25,884 nucleotides of DNA from HRBIN16 sp049969495 (lineage in GTDB: Bacteria > Armatimonadota > HRBIN16), in the NCBI GenBank assembly GCA_049969495.1, contig JBMFOT010000049.1, positions 1-25,884 of the forward strand, given 5' to 3'. The position numbers were made by a program, and so were the translations under genes. Below are positions 15,205 through 22,462 of the stretch, piece by piece. Under the pieces are notes generated by a model that was not told the origin of the DNA, did not search any database, and saw only the letters and a list, made by a program, of their open reading frames with translations. Within the stretch, counting starts at the first letter, position 1; each line of letters begins with the position of its first letter.

Positions 15205-15711
15205 ATGGGCGCGAATGCGTGGCTGAGTCTTGGCTCTAATCAGGGCGACCGTCTAAACAACCTGCGTGAAGCGATACAGAGGCTTCGCTCGCCGCGGGTG
15301 GAAATGGTGCGTTGCGCCGGTGTGTACGAAACCGAGCCGGTGGGTTATGATACGCCGCAGCCGTTCTACCTCAACACGGTAGTGCAGGTGTGGACGACGT
15401 TAGAGCCTCTTGCTCTACTGGAGCATGTAATGACAGTAGAGCAGGCGGGGGGGCGCGTGCGCACGCACTACGGCAACCCGCGCACTATCGATATCGATAT
15501 CGTGCTGTATGAGGGCGTGCAGATGCAAAGCGAGCGACTAACCCTACCGCATCCCCGCATGCATGAGCGCGCCTTTGTGCTTGTGCCCCTACTGGAAATC
15601 GCGCCGGAGCTCACCCTGCCCGACGGCACGCCGATTCGTGATTTGCTGGAACAACCTGTGGTGCAGTCGCAGAAGTTGTGGAAGCTGAACTATGCCGACC
15701 TATCGCTTTGA
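15205..15711 (+). CDS. folK: 2-amino-4-hydroxy-6-hydroxymethyldihydropteridine diphosphokinase
   Basis: A 168-aa HPPK, which transfers pyrophosphate from ATP to 6-hydroxymethyl-7,8-dihydropterin in folate synthesis. Motifs are WLSLGSNQGDRLNNL, VYETEPVGYDTPQPFYLNTV, RTHYGNPRTIDIDIVLYEG (the acidic magnesium site) and LPHPRMHERAFVLVPLLEIAPEL. Length is typical. There is no strong Shine-Dalgarno before ATG 15205, and the broken zinc-ribbon gene ends just upstream, so translation may once have been coupled to it. The 3' end overlaps the first GspF-like gene by 20 bases, tying folate synthesis to a secretion gene run. No folP or folB is nearby. Confidence 0.95.
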   Translation: MGANAWLSLGSNQGDRLNNLREAIQRLRSPRVEMVRCAGVYETEPVGYDTPQPFYLNTVVQVWTTLEPLALLEHVMTVEQAGGRVRTHYGNPRTIDIDIVLYEGVQMQSERLTLPHPRMHERAFVLVPLLEIAPELTLPDGTPIRDLLEQPVVQSQKLWKLNYADLSL

Positions 15712-16921
15712 AGCAGTTGACGAGAGCACCGGACGTTCGGTGATGGGCACTCTGCAGGCGAGCGATGAGCAGAGTTTGCAGAGGCTTCTGCAGTCGCGCG
15801 GGTTTATCATCAAGCGCATCGTTTCCGCTGTGGACACGCCCGTGCAAACACAGTCACCGCCTCAGCATGCCGACCGACGCGCCGAGCGCGCCACTGCCAG
15901 CCTGCACGCGCGTGCGGTGTTCTTCCGGCAGCTGGCGTCGTTACTGCGGGCAGGCAACAACCCCGTCAGCGCGCTGACACAGATTTCTAACCAGCCCTCC
16001 ATGCCCGAATCCTTGCAAGCCGCGGCGCGTGCGATGCTGGCGAACGCCCATCTGGGGCAGCCTCTGTCGCAGGCGTTGGAGATGTTTCCCCGTCTGTTTG
16101 CCCCGCATGTCGTGGGTATGTTTCGCGCCGGGGAGCTGGGCGGTTCGCTGGATATTCTCTGCGATGAAATCGCCGCTCACTACGAGCAGGAGCATACCCT
16201 GTGGCGCAGGTTATGGATACCGCGCCTGCTGATACTCAACGGTATGGGCATGTTGATGCTGGTGCTTCCCTTGTTTCCGGCGTTTTACGCTGGGATGGTA
16301 CGAGGGGATGCTTCGTTCTTTTACAGACGGTATGTCGACCTGCTGCTTACCCGCTCTTTGCCTGTGTTTCTTGGTGTGGTGGTCATCGTGTGGGGAGCGT
16401 GGTGGTTTCTGGACCTGCCTGCGAATCGTCGCTGGAAAGACGCTTTGGTAATGCGCCTGCCGGTGTTTGGTGCGCTGAGCCGCCAGCGTGCGTTGACCGC
16501 CTTTCTACGCACTCTGCACCGGATGTTTGCGGCGGGAGTACCTGCCATCAGCGCGTGGGAGGCGGCGGCGCCGTCCGCAGGGAATGTGTTTGTGCATGAG
16601 AAGCTGATAGAGGTGTTGCCTGTGATTCGCCGCGGAGAGGGAATAGACCGTGCTCTGCAGGCAACCGGACTGTTTGATTGGGAGACCATCAGTCTGGTGG
16701 CAGCCGGGCAGCAGAGTGGGGAGATAGCGGGGATGCTTGATCGCGCGGCGACCTATCACGAGGAGACGCTGCGAGAGCGGTACCAGCGGGCGTCATTCGC
16801 ACTGGTTCGGCTGGGCTGTCTGGGCATGTTGGTTCTGGGCGGCGCGGCGATGCTGTGGATGGTGTATACCTATTTTACCGGCATGTTCCGATTCGTGGAC
16901 GAGTTCTTCAAAACGCCGTGA
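15692..16921 (+). CDS. GspF/PilC family inner-membrane platform protein (first of two)
   Basis: A 409-aa type II secretion or type IV pilus membrane protein. It begins YRFEAVDESTGRSVMGTLQA, the usual N-terminal segment of the family, and then has two T2SSF cytoplasmic domains (FFRQLASLLRAGNNPVSALT around residue 77 and FLRTLHRMFAAGVPAISAWE around residue 272), each followed by transmembrane helices (LLILNGMGMLMLVLPLFPAF, VFLGVVVIVWGAWWFLDL and a final GCLGMLVLGGAAMLWMVYTY). A Gln/Arg-rich linker separates the N-terminal part. It starts inside folK and is followed after 12 bases by a paralogue, so the two could form a heteromeric platform. No cognate ATPase is in the window. Confidence 0.9.
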   Translation: MPTYRFEAVDESTGRSVMGTLQASDEQSLQRLLQSRGFIIKRIVSAVDTPVQTQSPPQHADRRAERATASLHARAVFFRQLASLLRAGNNPVSALTQISNQPSMPESLQAAARAMLANAHLGQPLSQALEMFPRLFAPHVVGMFRAGELGGSLDILCDEIAAHYEQEHTLWRRLWIPRLLILNGMGMLMLVLPLFPAFYAGMVRGDASFFYRRYVDLLLTRSLPVFLGVVVIVWGAWWFLDLPANRRWKDALVMRLPVFGALSRQRALTAFLRTLHRMFAAGVPAISAWEAAAPSAGNVFVHEKLIEVLPVIRRGEGIDRALQATGLFDWETISLVAAGQQSGEIAGMLDRAATYHEETLRERYQRASFALVRLGCLGMLVLGGAAMLWMVYTYFTGMFRFVDEFFKTP

Positions 16922-16933
16922 GGGGTGGTCGTC

Positions 16934-18121
16934 ATGCCTGTGTATCGCTACACGGCGAAGAATCAGCAGGGCGGCACGGTAACCGGTCTGGTAGAGGCGG
17001 AGGATACCCGTCGTGCTGCCGGAATCGTGCGGGAGATGGGGTTGCTCTTGCTGGATGTGCGCCCGGAGCGAGCGGTAAGCACACAGCAGGCGGAACAGGC
17101 GGTCATGCAGAAGGTAGTGTATCCCGTCTATTCGGGCGTATCCGTGCGCGACCTTGCCATCTTCTACCGACAGCTTGCCACCGCAGTGCGGGCAGGGATT
17201 CCTATCCATCGTGCCCTGCTCTCGGTAGCAGAGAACACCGGCAAGCCTCGCCTGCGACGAGTGGTGCAAGCAGTGGTGAACGAGCTCATGCAGGGCAAGC
17301 CGCTGGCGGAAGCGATGAGCCGACATCCGCACGTTTTCGATGACCTGCAGATTGCGCTCATTCGCGCGGGTGAGGAGGGCGGATTATTAGAAAACATGCT
17401 GGAACGCCTTGCGGACTATCTGGAGCGCGACTACAAGCTGCGTCTCAAAATCCGCGCGGGCACGTTCTACCCGAAGGTGCTGCTGTTGGCGGGTATTTTT
17501 ATCCCCAAGATACCGGTGCTGGTGGTCGGTGGTGGATTGATACCTTACCTGCGGGAGACCGTTGGTTGGGCGGCGCCGATTCTGCTGGCTGTCCTGGCGA
17601 TAGTGGCTGTGGTGCGCATTCTGTTGCAGATAGAGCCTCTGCGTGAAGCGTACGACTCGCTCAAGCTAATGATACCGGGCATTGGCGGGTTAGTGCGTCA
17701 GCTGGCGATGGCACGGTTCAGCCGGGCGATGGCGGCATTGTATTCGGCAGGAGTGCCCCTGCCCCGCACGATAGCGATTTCTGCGCTCGCCGCCGATAAC
17801 TATTACCTGACCAAACATCTGCGCAGGGCGGTCGCAGAGGTGGAGCACGGGCAGTCCATCTCCGAGGCATTCCGGCGTACAGGGGTGATGCCGCCGCTGG
17901 TGCTGGATATGCTACAGACCGGCGAAAGCACGGGCAACGTGGATGCGATGATGGACAAAGTTGCCGAATATTATGAGCAGGAGACCGACGTGAAGAGCGG
18001 TCAGGCGGTTATCGTGCTCAGTGTGGGGGTATACCTGCTGATAGCGTTGTGGATTGCCAGTATGATTATCAGCTTCTGGCAGGGGTACGCCAGTGGCGAG
18101 GGCGCGTTGCTGGGAGAGTAA
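16934..18121 (+). CDS. GspF/PilC family inner-membrane platform protein (second of two)
   Basis: A 395-aa protein. ATG 16934 (MPVYRYTAKNQQGGTVTGLV) was chosen over an in-frame GTG at 16925, since MPxYxYxA is the standard family start. T2SSF domains lie around residues 70-200 (FYRQLATAVRAGIPIHRALL, DLQIALIRAGEEGGLLENML) and 250-375 (FSRAMAALYSAGVPLPRTIA, LVLDMLQTGESTGNVDAMMD). Transmembrane segments are LLLAGIFIPKIPVLVVGGG, APILLAVLAIVAVVRILL and VGVYLLIALWIASMIISFW. It keeps the canonical GE-x-G motifs more closely than its upstream paralogue. The J-domain gene starts five bases after its stop, which points to one transcript. Confidence 0.92.
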   Translation: MPVYRYTAKNQQGGTVTGLVEAEDTRRAAGIVREMGLLLLDVRPERAVSTQQAEQAVMQKVVYPVYSGVSVRDLAIFYRQLATAVRAGIPIHRALLSVAENTGKPRLRRVVQAVVNELMQGKPLAEAMSRHPHVFDDLQIALIRAGEEGGLLENMLERLADYLERDYKLRLKIRAGTFYPKVLLLAGIFIPKIPVLVVGGGLIPYLRETVGWAAPILLAVLAIVAVVRILLQIEPLREAYDSLKLMIPGIGGLVRQLAMARFSRAMAALYSAGVPLPRTIAISALAADNYYLTKHLRRAVAEVEHGQSISEAFRRTGVMPPLVLDMLQTGESTGNVDAMMDKVAEYYEQETDVKSGQAVIVLSVGVYLLIALWIASMIISFWQGYASGEGALLGE

Positions 18122-18126
18122 GTATT

Positions 18127-19311
18127 ATGCTGCGCATGCCGGACAGAGATTACTATGAGGTGCTGGGGGTTCCTCCTCATGCCACCGATGAGCAGATTCG
18201 CCGTCGGTTTCGCGAGCTCGCCCGAAAATACCACCCCGACGTAAATCGCTCGCCGGACGCCGAACATCGCTTCAAGGAGATTACCGAGGCGTATCGGGTG
18301 CTGTCCAGCCCTTCCCTGCGAGCGGACTACGACCTGATGCGGCGCAGTGCTCAGCAGGCGCGTTCGGGAACCGGTAGCTCCTCGACCACGCCCCCACCTC
18401 GTTCGCGCCCCACCGCGCACCAGAGCGCACGCCAGCAACGCCCATCTGGTTTCTCCTCCGCTTATACCTCTGCTCGCAGTGCGGAGATTGAGGCGCAGCA
18501 GCTGCTGCAGAGCGCGATGCTGGCGTACGCACGCGGTAACCTGCGCGAAGCGGCCTCGCTGGCAAGACGGGTACTGCGTCTGCAGCGGCATAATGCACAG
18601 GCGTACGAGATACTGGGCGATGTCTGCCGGCAAGAGCGACGCATCGAGGAAGCCATCGCTATGTTCACCTGCGCTTTGCAGTGCAACCCTCATTCTGCCA
18701 CAGCGCAGTCCAAGCTGGATGCCCTGTTGCGCCAGCGCTACTTTGCCGGTATACAACCGTCGCATCCCTCCTCCAGCGGTATTCTGCGGGCACGCTATGG
18801 GCTGGTGCTGGGCTGGGCAGTGGTGGTGATGCTGGTTCTGGCTCCCTGGTACCTGGCGCTGGAGGCGGACGGCGTGTTTCAGGGTATCGGCTTTGTGAGT
18901 CGGTGGAGCGCGGCGCTGGTACTGCTCATGCTGACGGCGGGGATGTTGTCGGGCGCACTGATGGCGCTGGGCGAGGCAGTGGAGCCGATAGCGCAGGTAG
19001 TCTGGTGGCCCCATCGGCAGGGGATGCCTCAAGTGCGCCTGGCGGTGGCGGGATTGCTAGGGGTGCTGGGGCTGTTTGCTTTCTATGCAGCAGCGTTCCT
19101 CTATCTGCTCATCGCCGCCACCCAAAGCGCATTTCACCGTACACTCAACAGGGCAGTAGGGGTTGTGGTGGGCTTGACGTTCGGTTTCCTACTCAGCTAT
19201 GCACCCGGACGTGAGCAGGTGGCACTCTTTGCGCCCAATCTGTTGTGGTTTGGGGTGTTGTGCGGGTGGGCTTTCGGCGATGCAGTGCGGGCGCAGCAGG
19301 TGAGCAAGTAA
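18127..19311 (+). CDS. Membrane-anchored J-domain protein with TPR-like repeat
   Basis: A 394-aa protein. ATG 18127 has GGGAGAG eight bases upstream; ATG 18136 (MPDRDYYEVLG) is an alternative. The N-terminal J-domain (residues ~4-70: DYYEVLGVPPHATDEQIRRR, HPD at 36-38, FKEITEAYRVLSSPSLRADY) should stimulate a DnaK-type ATPase. A low-complexity Ser/Thr/Pro/Arg linker follows, then two TPR-like helix pairs (AQQLLQSAMLAYARGNLREA, AQAYEILGDVCRQERRIEEA). The C-terminal half has about five hydrophobic segments, including LVLGWAVVVMLVLAPWYLAL and LLGVLGLFAFYAAAFLYLLI. It lacks the Gly/Phe and zinc-finger parts of DnaJ, so it is not the housekeeping DnaJ. As the last gene behind two GspF genes it may bring a chaperone to a membrane secretion platform; that is inference. 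Confidence 0.85.
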   Translation: MLRMPDRDYYEVLGVPPHATDEQIRRRFRELARKYHPDVNRSPDAEHRFKEITEAYRVLSSPSLRADYDLMRRSAQQARSGTGSSSTTPPPRSRPTAHQSARQQRPSGFSSAYTSARSAEIEAQQLLQSAMLAYARGNLREAASLARRVLRLQRHNAQAYEILGDVCRQERRIEEAIAMFTCALQCNPHSATAQSKLDALLRQRYFAGIQPSHPSSSGILRARYGLVLGWAVVVMLVLAPWYLALEADGVFQGIGFVSRWSAALVLLMLTAGMLSGALMALGEAVEPIAQVVWWPHRQGMPQVRLAVAGLLGVLGLFAFYAAAFLYLLIAATQSAFHRTLNRAVGVVVGLTFGFLLSYAPGREQVALFAPNLLWFGVLCGWAFGDAVRAQQVSK

Positions 19312-19445
19312 GCCACTCACGGAGCAACCGTTTTGAACCTCTGCATTCTTCTCCTCCAGCACCGTCAAGCGCACTCGCTTTCCGCGCAGTTTGTCCTGTT
19401 GGGCGAGAATCTCTCCCAAGTTCCCTCTATCACCTGTTGCGTCAC
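19312..19445 (-). pseudogene. Remnant of a small antitoxin-like gene, frameshifted
   Basis: Reading the minus strand from GTG at 19445 gives TQQVIEGTWE. Moving back one base at 19413 continues EILAQQDKLRGKRVRLTVLE. Joined, this is the start of a small protein of the type GTWEEI-x-x-L-x-G-(K/R)-R-(V/L)-R-V-TVL, found near toxin or Uma2-like genes in many environmental bacteria. The second frame then runs on to a stop at 19189, inside the convergent J-domain gene, with no recognisable end, so the 3' part is probably lost. It lies 19 bases downstream of the Uma2-type gene, on the same strand. I matched the pattern from memory, so confidence is moderate. Confidence 0.45.
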
Positions 19446-19464
19446 AGTTGTTTCTTCCTGCGGT

Positions 19465-20067
19465 CTATATACTCCATGTGGAACCGGTCTGTCGACAGCG
19501 TATCCGAATCTGCACTCCTGCGCCTTCGTGAATGCACTCTATATCGAGAGGCACTGTCACCAGAGATACCTGACCTTCCTCCGTGCTTCTTCGAAGCAGT
19601 CCGCGACTGTCGGGCATATACTGCTCGACCGCTTTGGAGTCACGCTGGATAACCAGTATCTCCTTGACGCCGATTTGTGCGTACCAATCTAGCTTAGCGT
19701 AAGTTTCGTCACCGGGCGAGTGGATTTCCACCACCAGGTCCGGCGCACCCAGAATGTAGTTCTCATGCAGCTGTGCGTTTTGGTTGCTCCCAAGTACCAC
19801 GCACAGGTCGGGAATGCGGAAGTCCTGAGCTGGCTTAGCAGGGTGCGCCACGTTCACCTCATGAAACACTTTACCTATTCCCCTTAAAGTCACCGCTTCC
19901 CTCAGAAGGACGAAAAGCTCCCCTTCGATTCGCTGGTGCTCTAGCGAGGGTGCTGGAGACATATGCCACACTCCATCCCAAAGTTCGTCCCATCGGCTTG
20001 CACCGGTGAGCACACGCTCTTGCAGGAGGCGCTCTATTGATACAGGGTCGTTCAGAATCGCTGGCAT
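19465..20067 (-). CDS. Uma2 family (DUF820) restriction-endonuclease-fold protein
   Basis: A 200-aa protein. ATG 20067 (MPAILNDPVSIERLLQER) was preferred; a GTG nine bases upstream is also possible. Family features are WDELWDGVWHMSPAPSLEHQ, a substrate-strand region VFHEVNV, the PD-(D/E)xK-like core RIPDLCVVL and GAPDLVVEIHSPGDE, a Lys in TYAKLDWYAQIGVKEILVIQ, and a typical C-terminal segment. Uma2 proteins are common, multi-copy and usually of unknown function in cyanobacteria, Chloroflexota and Armatimonadota. The gene has its own promoter with a palindrome over the -10 box, and it is the only gene between two oppositely oriented runs. The remnant of a small antitoxin-like gene is downstream. 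Confidence 0.85.
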   Translation of the reverse strand: MPAILNDPVSIERLLQERVLTGASRWDELWDGVWHMSPAPSLEHQRIEGELFVLLREAVTLRGIGKVFHEVNVAHPAKPAQDFRIPDLCVVLGSNQNAQLHENYILGAPDLVVEIHSPGDETYAKLDWYAQIGVKEILVIQRDSKAVEQYMPDSRGLLRRSTEEGQVSLVTVPLDIECIHEGAGVQIRIRCRQTGSTWSI

Positions 20068-20085
20068 CTCACTCACCTGCCTTTA

Positions 20086-20120
20086 GGGATATTATATCCC
20101 GTGCGGGTGGTGGGTCGCAA
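20086..20120 (-). promoter_or_regulatory. Promoter of the Uma2 gene with an overlapping palindromic operator
   Basis: On the minus strand a perfect -10 TATAAT (20096-20091) lies 18 bases after a -35-like TTGCGA (20120-20115). The -10 is embedded in a perfect palindrome, GGGATAT-T-ATATCCC (20086-20100). A protein bound there would block transcription, as expected of a self-repressed small module. The predicted leader before ATG 20067 is only about 17 bases. Confidence 0.6.
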
Positions 20121-20240
20121 GCAGTGCGGTTTGTCACCTGCAGGAACACTTGTTGTCTGAGGCGAATCTGTAAAAGCAAACCGAAGGGAGGGTGCTTCCT
20201 GCCGCTCTGAAACAGGTTGGTTTCGCCATGGGGGGATCAA

Positions 20241-21578
20241 ATGATGAAGCGAACGGCATACGTGCTGCTCGTGACAGTCGTTGCACTGGCTGCTGTTGTG
20301 GTGGTCTCTTGCGGTAAACAACCATCTACTGCCTCGAAGGAGCTGGAGGTTGCCTGCTTCAAAGGGGGCTACGGCATCGACTTCTTTGAGCAGGCGGCGC
20401 GCGAGTATGAACAGTCGCACCCCGGCGTGAAAATCAAGGTATGGGGCAACCCGCGCGTGTGGGAGCAGTTACGCCCGCGCTTCGTGGCGGGCAATCCACC
20501 CGACCTCACCTACCCCGGCTGGGGGATGGACCACTGGGCGCTGGTATACGAGGGGCAGGTCATTCCGCTGGATGAGTATCTGGACTCGCCACCTTACGGC
20601 AAAGCGGAAGGCAAATGGCGCGATACCTTTGAGCCTTCCCTGCTGGAGCTGTGTCAGTATCAGGGCAAGACCTACATGCTTCCCTACTTCTTCAGTATGC
20701 TGGGGTGGTGGTACAACAAGGAGATGTTCGAGCGGAACGGCTGGAAGCCGCCGCGTACGTGGAGCGAGCTGCTGGAGCTGTGCGAGAAGATTAAAGCCAA
20801 AGGCATCGCCCCCATTACCTATCAAGGCATCTACCCCGCTTACGCAGTCAGCGGCTTCCTCATCCCCTGGGCTATCAGTGCAGGGGGCATCGAGGCGTTC
20901 GACAACGCACAGAACCTGGTGCCCGGCGCATGGAAGTCCCCCGCTTTCCTGAAGGCGGCACAGATGATGGATGAACTGCGTCGACGCGGCTACTTCCAAG
21001 AGGGCGCGAACGGCATGGACCATACGGGGGCGCAGATGGAGTTCCTCTCTGGGCGCGCGGCGATGATACCCTGTGGTACGTGGCTGCATTCCGAGATGCG
21101 CAATGTGATGCCGAAGGGCTTCCGCATGGGATTCTTCCTACCTCCCGTCTTGGATGACGGCAAGGGCGACCCCACCGCTGTGGGCATCGGCATCGAACCG
21201 TGGATGGTTCCCACCAAGGGCAAAAACCGCGAGCTGGCGATTGACTTCTACAAGTACATGACCTCCTTAGAGAAAGCGAAACAGTTTGTAGAGGCGAAAG
21301 GCACGCTGATGTCCATCCGGGGCAGCGACCAGGCAAATTTCCCCGAACACCTCAAAGAGCCCGTGGAAGTATTCCGCAACGCGAGGACGGTGTGGTCTGT
21401 AGAGTACCGGCAGTGGTATCCCAAGCTGGGCAAAGCGGTAGAAGACGCTACCGCTGCACTGCTGGCAGGTGACATCACACCGCAACAGTTTGTGGAGCGG
21501 CTGGAGCAGGCCGCCGAAGCCACCCGACGGGATAAGAACATCCCCAAACACACCTATACACGCGGGAAAGCGCGATGA
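20241..21578 (+). CDS. Sugar ABC importer substrate-binding lipoprotein
   Basis: A 445-aa family-1 solute-binding protein. The start is ATG 20241 or the adjacent ATG 20244, after GGGGGGAT. The lipoprotein signal MMKRTAYVLLVTVVALAAVV ends in the lipobox VVSC, so it should be anchored at that Cys. Features are EQAAREYEQSHPGVKIKVWG, GNPPDLTYPGW, YQGKTYMLPYFFSMLGWWYN, MFERNGWKPPRTWSELLEL, FLSGRAAMIPCGTWL and AVGIGIEPWMVP. The pattern is closest to binding proteins for amino sugars or oligosaccharides such as NgcE-like proteins, but the ligand is not certain. It overlaps the first permease gene by ATGA, making it the first gene of the four-gene operon. Confidence 0.9.
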   Translation: MMKRTAYVLLVTVVALAAVVVVSCGKQPSTASKELEVACFKGGYGIDFFEQAAREYEQSHPGVKIKVWGNPRVWEQLRPRFVAGNPPDLTYPGWGMDHWALVYEGQVIPLDEYLDSPPYGKAEGKWRDTFEPSLLELCQYQGKTYMLPYFFSMLGWWYNKEMFERNGWKPPRTWSELLELCEKIKAKGIAPITYQGIYPAYAVSGFLIPWAISAGGIEAFDNAQNLVPGAWKSPAFLKAAQMMDELRRRGYFQEGANGMDHTGAQMEFLSGRAAMIPCGTWLHSEMRNVMPKGFRMGFFLPPVLDDGKGDPTAVGIGIEPWMVPTKGKNRELAIDFYKYMTSLEKAKQFVEAKGTLMSIRGSDQANFPEHLKEPVEVFRNARTVWSVEYRQWYPKLGKAVEDATAALLAGDITPQQFVERLEQAAEATRRDKNIPKHTYTRGKAR

Positions 21579-22462
21579 CACCGCGAGCGCGAGCGGCATT
21601 CATCACGGGGTTTCTTCTGCCGGCAACCGCGCTATACGCCGTGTTTGTGGTGATGCCGGTGGTACAGGCGTTTGCCTTTTCGCTGTACCGGTGGCGAGGT
21701 ATCTCCACCAATCGCACCTTCATCGGGCTGGAGAACTTTTGCCACCTTTTTGCCGACCCCATCGTGTGGATGGCTCTGCGGCACAACCTGCTACTTTTCG
21801 TCGGCACGAGCACGGCGATTCTGGTGGTTTCGCTGGCTCTGGCACATGCGATTGGAAGCGATAGTCGCGCCGCCAGGTTGCTGCGCTCGGTGTATCTGTT
21901 TCCACAGGTTATCTCGCTGGTGGTAGTAGCCATTTTGTGGATGTTTATCCTCAACCCTTCTTTCGGGATACTGAACGCCGCGCTGAAAGCGGTTGGGCTG
22001 GAGAGGTGGGCGATTGCCTGGCTGGGTGAGAAGTCCACCGCGCTGGCGTCCATCGGCGTGGCGCATGTATGGCACGCGCTGGGGTTTTACATCATGCTCT
22101 TTGCGGCTGCCCTGCGCACTATTCCGCCCGATGTGATAGAGGCCGCCACACTGGACGGAGCCATGGGGTTAACCCGTCTGCGCTATGTGACCCTGCCGAT
22201 GTTATGGGCGGTGCTGCGCATTGCGCTGGTGTACATGGCGATAGGCACGATGAATATCTTCTCGCTGGTGTTCCTGATGACGCAGGGCGGCCCCGACCGC
22301 GCTACCGAAGTGATGCTAACCTACCTGTACGAGCAGGCGTTCAAACATAGCGAGTTTGGCTACGCGACCGCGCTGGCGGTAGTGAACTTCGTGCTGGTGA
22401 TGGCGCTAAGCGGGGCGATTCTCGCGCTGTTTCGCCACAACCCGCAGGAGGGCAGAGCATGA
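21575..22462 (+). CDS. Sugar ABC importer permease (MalF/UgpA-like)
   Basis: A 295-aa inner-membrane subunit. ATG 21575 overlaps the binding-protein stop. Six transmembrane helices are visible, starting FITGFLLPATALYAVFVVMP. The cytoplasmic EAA loop reads VIEAATLDGAMGLTRLRYVT-LPML, which docks to the ATPase. Before it are FIGLENFCHLFADP and a GFYIMLFAAALRTIPPDV segment, typical of the first permease of family-1 sugar importers. It pairs with the second permease at 23975, but a glycosyltransferase gene now lies between them. No ATPase gene is present in the operon; a shared MsmK-type ATPase encoded elsewhere is the usual explanation. Confidence 0.93.
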   Translation: MTPRARAAFITGFLLPATALYAVFVVMPVVQAFAFSLYRWRGISTNRTFIGLENFCHLFADPIVWMALRHNLLLFVGTSTAILVVSLALAHAIGSDSRAARLLRSVYLFPQVISLVVVAILWMFILNPSFGILNAALKAVGLERWAIAWLGEKSTALASIGVAHVWHALGFYIMLFAAALRTIPPDVIEAATLDGAMGLTRLRYVTLPMLWAVLRIALVYMAIGTMNIFSLVFLMTQGGPDRATEVMLTYLYEQAFKHSEFGYATALAVVNFVLVMALSGAILALFRHNPQEGRA

